Below, in pieces: positions 34,192 through 42,098 of a DNA stretch of 64,000 nt. A program made the position numbers and the translations under genes. The DNA is from Clostridiales bacterium (GTDB lineage Bacteria; Bacillota; Clostridia; Oscillospirales; CAG-272), in assembly GCA_022800625.1 (NCBI GenBank), contig JAAWQR010000006.1, positions 17,200 through 81,199 on the forward strand, in the 5' to 3' direction. The notes under the pieces were generated by a model. That model saw only the letters and a program-made list of their open reading frames with translations. It had not been told where the DNA came from and did not search any database. How positions within the stretch are numbered: the stretch's first letter is position 1; every line of letters begins with the position of its first letter.

Positions 34192-35959
34192 GGAAAGAAT
34201 CCCTAAAAACGGAAGCATTCCGCGGCTTATGAAATATATTAAGCCGTATACCGCAGGTCTTGTTACTTCACTGATTTTAACATTTGCTGCAGTTACGCTG
34301 ACTCTTTTTGTACCGCGACTTGTCGGAAATGCGATAGATCTGATAATAGGAAAGGGACAGGTAGATTTTAAGGGGATTGCAAGGATACTTCTGATAATCG
34401 GATCGGCAGTAGCTGTGACGGCGCTGTGTCAGTGGCTGATCGGCGTGATTAATAACCGTATGACATACGGAATCGTGTGCAGAATGCGCCGCGAGGCATT
34501 TGCAAAGCTTCAGGAGCTTCCTGTTTCATATACGGATACAAACGGATACGGTGTGACTCTCAGTCGGATCATTGCCGACGTTGACACCTTTTCCGACGGT
34601 CTTTTAATGGGTTTTACCCAATTGTTTACAGGTGTGCTTACTATAATCGGTACGCTCATCTTTATGCTGGTTATTGATTTTAAAATAGCATTGATCGTAG
34701 TCGTTCTGACGCCTGCTTCGATGCTTGTGTCTAAGTTTATAGCTTCGCGCACATTCAGGCTTTTCCGAGCTCAGGCGGAGGCAAGGGAGGAGCTGACTGC
34801 GATAACGGATGAAACTATTTCTTCCGAAAAAACTGTTAAAGCTTTTAACGTTCAGGAACGCATGACGGATAAGTTCGACAGTGCAAATGAAAAGCTTTCA
34901 AAATGCTCTGTTGACGCTACGTTTTATTCTTCTATCGTTAATCCCGCTACCCGTTTTTTGAACGGAGTGATATATGCTCTTGTAGCTCTTACAGGAGCTA
35001 TATCCTCTATGGGGGGCGGAATTACGGTCGGCGGTGTGACATGCTTTCTCGGATATGCAAATCAGTATACGAAGCCGTTTAACGAAATATCGGGAGTTAT
35101 TACTGAATTTCAGAACGCACTTGCATGTGCCGCAAGAATTTTTGAGCTTATAGACACTCCGAGCGAAAAGGATGCGTATGACAGAAATGATAATATAAAA
35201 ACAAAATCTGATTCTCAGAGATATGGTCAGGTTGATATTGAAAACGTATCTTTTTCATACGATAAAGATCGTTCCCTTATCGAAAACTTCAATCTTCACG
35301 TAAAACCCGGGCAGAAAACAGCGATCGTAGGTCCTACAGGATGCGGAAAAACGACACTCATCAATCTTTTGATGCGCTTTTATGATATAGACGGCGGATC
35401 AATTAAAATTGACGGAGTTGATATAAGAGATATGACGCGTCATGAGCTTAGAAAAAATTACGGAATGGTCTTGCAGGAAACGTGGATAAAAGAGGGAACT
35501 GTCGCTGAGAATATTGCGCTCGGGAAAAAAGAAGCTGACAGAGATGAGATAGAAGCGGCAGCGCGGGCAGTACATGCCGATTCGTTTATCAAACGACTGC
35601 CTGACGGATATGATACCGTGATCGGCGAGGAGAGCGGCAATCTGTCGCAGGGACAGCGGCAGCTTATATCAATAGCCAGAGTAATGCTATGTATGCCGCC
35701 GATACTTATACTTGACGAGGCGACATCTTCGATAGATATAAGAACAGAAGCCATGATACAGGAGGCGTTTGATAAGCTTACACAGGGAAGAACGAGCTTT
35801 GTGGTTGCTCACAGACTGACGACTGTCAAAAATGCCGATATAATTATCATGATGAAAGACGGACATATATTGGAGACGGGAAAGCATGAAGAACTGCTTG
35901 AAAGAGGCGGCGCATATGCTGAGCTGTATAACAGCCAGTTTCTGCACTCCGAGTCTTGA
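34175..35959 (+). CDS. ABC exporter half-transporter, canonical subunit
   Basis: 594 residues from ATG 34175, inside the upstream gene's 3' end (17-base overlap) with GGAAGGGG as SD, so translation is probably coupled. Six membrane helices, then Walker A GPTGCGKTT, signature NLSQGQRQL, Walker B ILILDEATSSID with the catalytic Glu, and the switch His in VVAHRLTTV. Its signature reads LSQGQ instead of LSGGQ, which would complete the degenerate site formed with the upstream subunit's DD Walker B, while its own Walker B pairs with that subunit's normal FSGGQ. The two proteins thus form one asymmetric transporter. Confidence 0.93.
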   Translation: MFMSNKERIPKNGSIPRLMKYIKPYTAGLVTSLILTFAAVTLTLFVPRLVGNAIDLIIGKGQVDFKGIARILLIIGSAVAVTALCQWLIGVINNRMTYGIVCRMRREAFAKLQELPVSYTDTNGYGVTLSRIIADVDTFSDGLLMGFTQLFTGVLTIIGTLIFMLVIDFKIALIVVVLTPASMLVSKFIASRTFRLFRAQAEAREELTAITDETISSEKTVKAFNVQERMTDKFDSANEKLSKCSVDATFYSSIVNPATRFLNGVIYALVALTGAISSMGGGITVGGVTCFLGYANQYTKPFNEISGVITEFQNALACAARIFELIDTPSEKDAYDRNDNIKTKSDSQRYGQVDIENVSFSYDKDRSLIENFNLHVKPGQKTAIVGPTGCGKTTLINLLMRFYDIDGGSIKIDGVDIRDMTRHELRKNYGMVLQETWIKEGTVAENIALGKKEADRDEIEAAARAVHADSFIKRLPDGYDTVIGEESGNLSQGQRQLISIARVMLCMPPILILDEATSSIDIRTEAMIQEAFDKLTQGRTSFVVAHRLTTVKNADIIIMMKDGHILETGKHEELLERGGAYAELYNSQFLHSES

Positions 35960-35962
35960 TTA

Positions 35963-35991
35963 TTGCAATTGAACGTCTGTTGTGATATAAT
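35963..35991 (+). promoter_or_regulatory. Promoter of holB-ricT
   Basis: TTGCAA, 17-bp spacer, TATAAT, directly after the exporter stop. A short GCCGCC-AAT-GGCGGC hairpin follows in the leader. Confidence 0.65.
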
Positions 35992-36109
35992 AAAAATGAT
36001 AATTCCGATGTGCCGCCAATGGCGGCGCAAATGAAAAAATTATTGTCTAATAAAAATGCAAATGCCAATTGCACCTTCGGTTAAGTATTAAGAAAGGCAT
36101 GGGATAAAG

Positions 36110-37150
36110 ATGAGAGAATTGTTTCCGACGCTTATCGGCAACAGAATAATAAAAGATCACATAGGACGAGATATATCTTTAGGTACTCATTCCCATGCGT
36201 ATATAATTGAAGGACCTCACGGATCAGGTAAAAAAACTATCGCACGTCTCATTGCGGCGTCGCTTTCATGCGAGCACAGGTATGATGAGGATTTTCCTCT
36301 TCCGTGCGGCGAGTGCAAAAACTGTCATAAGATTTTGAATAATGTATCACCCGATGTTGTGAAGATAGGAGTCGGAGAGCGCTCTACTATCGGAGTTGAA
36401 GCGATACGAGAGATTCGTTCGGGACTTTATACGACTCCGAATGATTCTGATAATCGTACATATATCATAGAATCGGCGGATAAAATGACGGTGCAGGCAC
36501 AAAACGCGCTTCTTCTTACTCTTGAAGAACCGCCGAGCTTTGCGGTATTTATTCTTCTTTGCGAGGATTCGTCGCGCCTCCTTGAAACTGTCAGAAGCCG
36601 TGCGATGACTGTGAGATGCGAGCTTTTTGACGACGTACATTCTGCGGAATATCTGAGAGGTCTTTCAGGTGGGGAAGAGCTTGAAAAAAACAATTTGAGA
36701 AAATTCAGAGGAATTATTTCAATATCGGGCGGCGCTCTCGGTATGATAGAAGAGCTGACTCGCGAAGACGATTCTGCTTCTGAAACAGTAAAGTGCCGGG
36801 ATGCGGCGGAAAGCCTTATTTCCGTATTGCTGCGCGGGAGTGCCGCTGATATAGTTAAGCATGTATACGGGAGTATTCCCAAGTCATCGGACAGCGCGCG
36901 GCTTATACTTATATGTGCCGATAACGCAGTGCGCGATATAATTGCACAAAAGAGATCGGGTGAAACTGACATGCGTTTTTTTCCTCTTTGCGATGAGGCG
37001 GCAGATTACGCTTCTGCTTTAACACTCAGGCGTCTGATCGGTATACATAACGAAATTTTAAATGCAATTTTCAGACTTAACTCAAATGTTTCGCCGAAAA
37101 CTGTATTTACAGATTTGTCGCTCAAGGTGAATCAAATTAAAAACAGCTGA
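36110..37150 (+). CDS. holB: DNA polymerase III delta-prime subunit
   Basis: 346 residues. Clamp-loader AAA+ domain: Walker A-like GPHGSGKKT, zinc module CGECKNCHKI, sensor region ALLLTLEEPPSFAVFILLCED and SRAMTVRCELF. In delta-prime the P-loop need not hydrolyse ATP. It loads the sliding clamp together with tau/gamma and delta. It lies 34 bases upstream of ricT, the conserved Firmicutes order (holB-yaaT). Confidence 0.93.
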   Translation: MRELFPTLIGNRIIKDHIGRDISLGTHSHAYIIEGPHGSGKKTIARLIAASLSCEHRYDEDFPLPCGECKNCHKILNNVSPDVVKIGVGERSTIGVEAIREIRSGLYTTPNDSDNRTYIIESADKMTVQAQNALLLTLEEPPSFAVFILLCEDSSRLLETVRSRAMTVRCELFDDVHSAEYLRGLSGGEELEKNNLRKFRGIISISGGALGMIEELTREDDSASETVKCRDAAESLISVLLRGSAADIVKHVYGSIPKSSDSARLILICADNAVRDIIAQKRSGETDMRFFPLCDEAADYASALTLRRLIGIHNEILNAIFRLNSNVSPKTVFTDLSLKVNQIKNS

Positions 37151-37184
37151 CAGTTTTTGCGCAGTAAAAGAAACGGAGATATAA

Positions 37185-38054
37185 ATGAATAATAATGAAA
37201 AAAACGAGTCCGGAATGAATTTGAACACTGATAAAAAGGTTGAAATAATAGGTGTAAAATTCAAAGAGAACGGGAAGACATATTATTTTGCTCCCGAAGG
37301 ATATACAGTTGCGGCGGGGGATCGTGTGATCGTTGAAACCGCGCGAGGCATAGAATACGGCTTTGTTACGGAGGGAAACAAATTTCTTTTTGCGAATGAT
37401 ATAGTTCAGCCGCTCAGACGTGTTATACGAAAAGCTTCGGATAGTGACACAGAGCAGTTCAAAAAGAACAGGGAGCTTGAAAAGCAGGCTCTTGAGATCT
37501 GCCGTAAAAAGATTGAAGAACACGGACTTGACATGAAGCTTATCGAAGCGGAATACACCTTTGACAACAGTAAGCTAATGTTTTATTTTACGGCGGATAG
37601 CCGAGTTGATTTCCGTGAGCTTGTAAAAGACCTCGCTTCGCTTTTCAGGACAAGAATCGAACTGCGCCAAATCGGCATTCGCGATGAAGCGAAAATGCTT
37701 GGAGGTATCGGTATATGCGGCAGACCGTTCTGTTGCTCATCATTTCTGTCCGATTTTGTTCAGGTGTCGATAAAAATGGCTAAGGAGCAGAATTTGTCGC
37801 TGAATTCAGCCAAAATATCAGGCACGTGCGGCAGGCTTATGTGCTGCCTGAGATACGAGCACGAAGCATATGAGAAGGAGAGAGCCATAACGCCGAAGAT
37901 CGGAGCTAAGGTATCAACCTCAGAGGGTGCTGGTGTTGTGACCGACTCTAATCTTTTGACAGGACTTGTTAAGGTTAAATTCAGCGACGGAAAAAACGAA
38001 ACAGTGAAGGTTTTCGACAGAAATGACGTTAAGGTGCTCCAAAAGAAAGAATAA
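37185..38054 (+). CDS. ricT: RicT (YaaT, PSP1-domain) regulatory iron-sulfur protein
   Basis: 289 residues. The PSP1 domain spans about 60-150 (DRVIVETARGIEYGFV, REL motif VDFRELVKDLASLFRTRIELRQIGIRDEAK). The Cys-rich region GICGRPFCCSSFL and GTCGRLMCCLRYE provides cluster ligands. In B. subtilis RicT works with RicA and RicF in the Y-complex, which guides RNase Y processing and affects sporulation, competence and biofilm. The trmN6-rsmI pair that often follows holB-yaaT appears about 1 kb downstream, after the ferredoxin and a Cys-rich gene. Confidence 0.92.
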   Translation: MNNNEKNESGMNLNTDKKVEIIGVKFKENGKTYYFAPEGYTVAAGDRVIVETARGIEYGFVTEGNKFLFANDIVQPLRRVIRKASDSDTEQFKKNRELEKQALEICRKKIEEHGLDMKLIEAEYTFDNSKLMFYFTADSRVDFRELVKDLASLFRTRIELRQIGIRDEAKMLGGIGICGRPFCCSSFLSDFVQVSIKMAKEQNLSLNSAKISGTCGRLMCCLRYEHEAYEKERAITPKIGAKVSTSEGAGVVTDSNLLTGLVKVKFSDGKNETVKVFDRNDVKVLQKKE

Positions 38055-38063
38055 CAATTATTT

Positions 38064-38093
38064 TTGAAAACCTCTTTATTTTTTCGGTATACT
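38064..38093 (+). promoter_or_regulatory. Promoter of the ferredoxin gene
   Basis: TTGAAA, 18-bp spacer, TATACT; the leader of about 145 bases has no clear structure. Confidence 0.6.
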
Positions 38094-38244
38094 GTGATAA
38101 AATAGAGTGGAGCATGAAAATGCTGCGGTATGACGATTTGTGTTCATTTTTGTCTTACTCAGAAATTTATCTTGCTTTTCAAGCTGCGGCGCAGTTTTTA
38201 TTACGCTGTATTCTTGTTTGATAATTCTTATGGAGGTGAATAAA

Positions 38245-38415
38245 ATGGCTTACAAAATTTCCGATGCTTGTATCGCTTGCGGCGCATGTGCTGCCGAGTG
38301 TCCTGTAGAGTGCATTTCCGAGCAGGACGGTAAGTATGTAATTAACGCTGATGAGTGCCTCGAGTGCGGCGCTTGCGCAGGTGTATGTCCTGTTGACGCT
38401 CCCGCGGCTGAGTAA
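38245..38415 (+). CDS. 2[4Fe-4S] ferredoxin
   Basis: 56 residues from ATG 38245 (GGAGG, 8-base spacing); the track's first 35 residues are upstream leader. Two classic cluster motifs: [12 protein letters not shown] and [12 protein letters not shown]. This is the clostridial-type low-potential electron carrier serving pyruvate:ferredoxin oxidoreductase, hydrogenases and other redox enzymes in the cytoplasm. The ORF is monocistronic with a strong promoter and a long perfect terminator, fitting high expression. Length matches the C. pasteurianum-type ferredoxin. Confidence 0.96.
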   Translation: MAYKISDACIACGACAAECPVECISEQDGKYVINADECLECGACAGVCPVDAPAAE

Positions 38416-38429
38416 TCATACTTATATTT

Positions 38430-38480
38430 TTATGATAAAGACAAAGGCGGAGTTTTCTTCGCCTTTGTCTTTATCATAAG
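38430..38480 (+). terminator. Long perfect terminator hairpin after ferredoxin
   Basis: TTATGATAAAGACAAAGGCG and its exact complement form a 20-bp stem with an 11-base loop. Confidence 0.8.
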
Positions 38481-38542
38481 TAATCGGCGGGAACTGTAAT
38501 ACCGCCGATATATCGGAATTCTGCAAATGGAGTGAATATTAT

Positions 38543-38983
38543 ATGTGTTCGGAATGTTATACAAGTCAAAGACGGGCAACCCCATTAATAAATCCCGTAG
38601 ATTGCTTGCAGAATCACACACAATATATATGCGGAACTTGCGGACGCTGTATCTGCATTGAGTGTGATCCGAAACGGGGATTACAAAGATGGAATTTTCC
38701 GTTCAAATCATTAGAAATTGCAAAGCTGTATTTGCGGAGCGCTGATTATACTGTGAAAAAGCCATGCGGTATATACGAGTTGAAAAGTGAAAACGGCAGA
38801 CTTTCATATAAGATTTTTGCAGACAGTGAGGATCTTCGGATGTATTTAAAAAAGAACAAAGGTAAAGTCTGCCGTGAAGATATGAAGCCTATTTTTATTG
38901 TTGAAGAATACAAAGAATATGCAAATACGCAGATAAGAAAGCTGACTTCTGACGAAATTCGGAAATATATGTCGGAACGATAG
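38543..38983 (+). CDS. Cys-rich (zinc-ribbon-like) protein of unknown function
   Basis: 146 residues. The N-terminal 50 residues contain CSEC, CLQNH and CGTCGRCICIEC, enough Cys for one or two zinc sites. The rest is a basic alpha/beta region (SLEIAKLYLRSADYTVKKPCGIYEL, FADSEDLRMYLKKNKGKVC) with no motif I recognise. The start is ATG 38543; its SD is weak (GGAGTGAATATTAT). It lies alone between ferredoxin and trmN6. A nucleic-acid or protein-binding role is possible from the zinc-ribbon look, but not shown. Confidence 0.6.
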   Translation: MCSECYTSQRRATPLINPVDCLQNHTQYICGTCGRCICIECDPKRGLQRWNFPFKSLEIAKLYLRSADYTVKKPCGIYELKSENGRLSYKIFADSEDLRMYLKKNKGKVCREDMKPIFIVEEYKEYANTQIRKLTSDEIRKYMSER

Positions 38984-39075
38984 CATTCGGTTTATTATTC
39001 AGGTATCTGTACATAAATAACTGATATTAAATTGATGCTGCCGAAATGAAAGGTAACAAGGATGAGGGATTTGCA

Positions 39076-39858
39076 TTGACAGAAAATCTACATGAACAAA
39101 ATAAAATTTTCGATCCCGAGACGGAACGACTTGATAAGATAAACGAATCGCTTACACTTATTCAGCGTCTTGCGGGGCTTACCTTTGGTACGGACGCATA
39201 TTTGCTTGCTGCATTCGCAAAAAAATTTCCGTCGGGGCAGGCAGCTGATCTCGGTGCAGGCACGGGAGTGATTTCGCTTTTGTGCGCCGTGAGAAAAAAG
39301 TATTCACACATTTATTCTGTTGAACTTCAAAAAGAATATGCCTCTCTGTGCGAGAGAAATATAGCTTTGAATTCACTTTCGGATATGATAAGTGTTAAAA
39401 ATTCGGATGTGCGAGAGATAAGCTCTTGCGACACTGAAGGAGAGCTTGCAGCAGTACTTACAAATCCTCCGTATATGAGAGCGTCAAGCGGAAGAGAAAA
39501 TCCGTCTGCTGAGAAAAATATTGCAAGGCGCGAGGTGTACGGAACGATAAGTGACTTTTGCGCAGCGGCTGCAAGACTTTTGAAAAGCGGCGGCATGTTT
39601 TACGCCGTATACCGTCCCGAGCGTTTAGCGGAACTGATATGTGCTATGCGAGACGTGCGGATAGAGCCGAAACGGCTTGTTTTTGTGTATCCCGATGTCT
39701 GCTCTCCGCCGTCCCTCATTCTTGTCGAGGGGAGGCGTGACGGAGCGCCTTCGGTAAAGATCAGCCGTCCTCTTATCATATATAAAAGCGGAACGAGAGA
39801 ATATACGGAAGATATGGAGCGGATATATTCCGAATTTTCGCTTGAGCATTTGTTTTGA
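39076..39858 (+). CDS. trmN6: tRNA1(Val) adenine-37 N6-methyltransferase-like protein
   Basis: 260 residues from TTG 39076, preferred because GAGGG lies 7 bases upstream; ATG 39046 has no SD. Class I methyltransferase: AADLGAGTGVISLLCA is the SAM-binding glycine loop, and LTNPPYM is the NPPY motif used by N6-adenine methylases. ERLDKINESLTLIQRLAGLTFGTDAYLLAAF is the YfiC/TrmN6 N-terminal pattern. It probably methylates tRNA or another RNA. It is followed 24 bases later by rsmI, a usual Firmicutes pair. Confidence 0.88.
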   Translation: MTENLHEQNKIFDPETERLDKINESLTLIQRLAGLTFGTDAYLLAAFAKKFPSGQAADLGAGTGVISLLCAVRKKYSHIYSVELQKEYASLCERNIALNSLSDMISVKNSDVREISSCDTEGELAAVLTNPPYMRASSGRENPSAEKNIARREVYGTISDFCAAAARLLKSGGMFYAVYRPERLAELICAMRDVRIEPKRLVFVYPDVCSPPSLILVEGRRDGAPSVKISRPLIIYKSGTREYTEDMERIYSEFSLEHLF

Positions 39859-39882
39859 AGCCAAAGAAAGGTGCGGTTATAA

Positions 39883-40767
39883 ATGAGTTATCCGAAGAAA
39901 AAATTGCCGAAAAAAGAAAAAAATGAGATAGTCGGAGGTACTCTTTATCTTGTTGCAACGCCTGTCGGGAATCTTTCCGATATATCAGAGCGTGCGCTCA
40001 AGGTTCTCTCCGAAGTTGATTTTATAGCGGCTGAGGATACAAGAAACACAGGCGTTATGCTTTCAAGATTCGGGATCTCAAAGAGTATGGTAAGCTACTT
40101 TGAGCATAATAAGCGCGAACGAGGCGAGATGATCGCGGAAAGACTTGAGCGAGGAGAAAGCTGTGCTCTTGTAACGGATGCCGGTACCCCTGCAATAAGT
40201 GATCCCGGAGAGGATCTTGTCTGTCTGTGCGCCGAGCGCGGTATTCCCGTGACTTCGATTCCCGGAGCATGCGCCGCAATCTGCGCCCTGACGCTTTCTG
40301 CTCTTCCGACAGGCAGGTTTACTTTTGAAGGCTTTATAGGAACACCTAAAAATGAAAGACGCGAAAGACTTTCAGAGCTTGCAGAAGAAAAACGAACGAT
40401 AATAATATATGAAGCTCCGCACAGACTGCGTGGAACGCTTGCTGACTTACTTAATTATTTCGGAGAGCGTAAAATCTCACTCTGCCGCGAGATAACAAAG
40501 CTTAATGAAGAAGTTATGCGCACTACAATTTCCGATGCGATAAAGTATTACGAAAACGCTGTTCCTCGCGGAGAATATGTTCTTGTTGTTGAGGGAAAAA
40601 AAGAAATTCAGAGTTTTGATTATCCTGAAGATATAACAGAGCACGTAAATTCACTTATAAAGTCGGGACTTGACAGAATGGAAGCGATGAAAAAGGCTGC
40701 ACGGGAGCGCGGAATAACCAAAAGCGAGGTATATAAATCCTACGTTTCACATGCAGATGAATCTTGA
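39883..40767 (+). CDS. rsmI: 16S rRNA (cytidine-1402) 2'-O-methyltransferase
   Basis: 294 residues. GTLYLVATPVGNLSDISERAL, AAEDTRNTGVMLSRFGI and VTDAGTPAISDPGEDL are signature stretches of RsmI, a tetrapyrrole-methylase-fold SAM enzyme that methylates the ribose of C1402 in the decoding centre. The C-terminal extension ERGITKSEVYKSYV is the typical small helical part. It probably shares a transcript with trmN6. Confidence 0.97.
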   Translation: MSYPKKKLPKKEKNEIVGGTLYLVATPVGNLSDISERALKVLSEVDFIAAEDTRNTGVMLSRFGISKSMVSYFEHNKRERGEMIAERLERGESCALVTDAGTPAISDPGEDLVCLCAERGIPVTSIPGACAAICALTLSALPTGRFTFEGFIGTPKNERRERLSELAEEKRTIIIYEAPHRLRGTLADLLNYFGERKISLCREITKLNEEVMRTTISDAIKYYENAVPRGEYVLVVEGKKEIQSFDYPEDITEHVNSLIKSGLDRMEAMKKAARERGITKSEVYKSYVSHADES

Positions 40768-40796
40768 AACAGTGAGCACAAAACATGCGGTATTTA

Positions 40797-40825
40797 TTGT
40801 AATTTTCCGCATAATCTGTTATAAT
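40797..40825 (+). promoter_or_regulatory. Promoter of nagA
   Basis: TTGTAA, 17-bp spacer, TATAAT. The predicted start near 40832 is only about 10 bases before the track's ATG at 40843. Confidence 0.6.
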
Positions 40826-40842
40826 TTATTATATATGAAAAT

Positions 40843-42057
40843 ATGACGCGCCGATACTTGGATCAGCATCAGCACTGTCAAAAAACGGGGGCGATTATTA
40901 TTAAGCACTTATTTTGCGGCGGATCTGTCTATATGGCGGAGACGAGAAGATTTATAAAAGCAGATATTCTGACAAGCGGAACAAAGATTATGTCAGTCGG
41001 AGAAAATATACCGTGTCAGGAAGATACCGTGAAGGTTGATCTCAGCGGTAAATATGTGATTCCCGGGCTTGTTGACGTTCACACTCACGGACGTGCAGGC
41101 CATGATTTTAATAACGTAACGTCAGACGATGTAAAAGAGATGAGACTCTCTTATGCGGCAAAGGGAACGACTACCGTTATGGCAACTCTCGCGTCCGCAA
41201 CACCGGAGTCGCTTGAGGCTTCCGCCGCAGCTATCGGAAGCTCCAGAGTGGAAAAGAGCGGTATGGCAACGATCGCGGGAGTTCATCTTGAAGGCAGATA
41301 TTTGAATCCTTCAAGGCGCGGTGCGCATGCAACGGAGCTTCTCGCTCCCCTCGACGGCTCTGAGGCAGGAGCGCTTATAGATAAAATGATGCCGGCGCCC
41401 GTCCATGTTTCGGCGGCTTTAGAGCTTGCGGATGACAGCTTTTATAATGCTGTTCTATCACGGGGAGCAACGCTCGGTCTTGCGCACAGCGATGCGACGT
41501 ATGAGCAGGCGATGTCTGCTGTTGACAAGGGTGCTGTCTCCTTTACGCATACCTTTAACGCAATGCGGCCGATACATCACAGGGAGCCGGGAAATGCCGC
41601 AGCTTCAATGATGTGCGACAGAGCATACAGTGAGATTATCTGTGACGGTGAGCATGTTCATCCTGCAATGGTAGATATGCTGCGCCGCATGAAACCAAAA
41701 GATAAGCTTGTACTGATAACGGATTCTATGGAAGCGGCAGGCAGTGATGACGGCGAATATGCAATAGCAGGACAGAAAGTTTTTGTAAAGAACGGACGCG
41801 CTGTCAACGTAGACGGAGCACTTGCAGGAAGCACGCTTGACCTTTTTTGTGCTCTTAAAAATTATATGCGTTTTTGCTCTGTAACTCTCGAAGAAGCGAT
41901 TCCGACAGCGACGCTGAATCCTGCTTCAATGGTAGGTATAGATAACATTTGCGGATCAATATCCGAGGGGAAGAGAGCCGACTTCCTGATTCTTGATTCA
42001 AAGGAAGATATGAATTTGCTTGAAGTTTGGGCGGCAGGTGAAAAAGTTACGGAATAA
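40843..42057 (+). CDS. nagA: N-acetylglucosamine-6-phosphate deacetylase
   Basis: Amidohydrolase of about 385-404 residues. VDVHTHGRAGHDFN carries the HxH metal motif; GVHLEGRYLNPSRRGAH, LAHSDATYEQ, THTFNAMRPIHHREPG and ITDSMEAAG are NagA family stretches. It converts GlcNAc-6-P to GlcN-6-P in amino-sugar recycling. The start is uncertain: ATG 40843 lacks an SD, while the family-like N-terminus (IIIKHLFCGGSVYM) begins at ATT codons right after GGGGGCG at about 40894-40900. ATG 40933 would cut the first strand. No nagB is adjacent. Confidence 0.9.
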   Translation: MTRRYLDQHQHCQKTGAIIIKHLFCGGSVYMAETRRFIKADILTSGTKIMSVGENIPCQEDTVKVDLSGKYVIPGLVDVHTHGRAGHDFNNVTSDDVKEMRLSYAAKGTTTVMATLASATPESLEASAAAIGSSRVEKSGMATIAGVHLEGRYLNPSRRGAHATELLAPLDGSEAGALIDKMMPAPVHVSAALELADDSFYNAVLSRGATLGLAHSDATYEQAMSAVDKGAVSFTHTFNAMRPIHHREPGNAAASMMCDRAYSEIICDGEHVHPAMVDMLRRMKPKDKLVLITDSMEAAGSDDGEYAIAGQKVFVKNGRAVNVDGALAGSTLDLFCALKNYMRFCSVTLEEAIPTATLNPASMVGIDNICGSISEGKRADFLILDSKEDMNLLEVWAAGEKVTE

Positions 42058-42098
42058 TAACGCTTATATTTGATAAATCGGAAAGGAATGTATGAATT

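Noticed and set aside
42058-42098. T-box leader of metG
   Set aside because: The gap to nagA is only about 40 bases, too short for a T-box.
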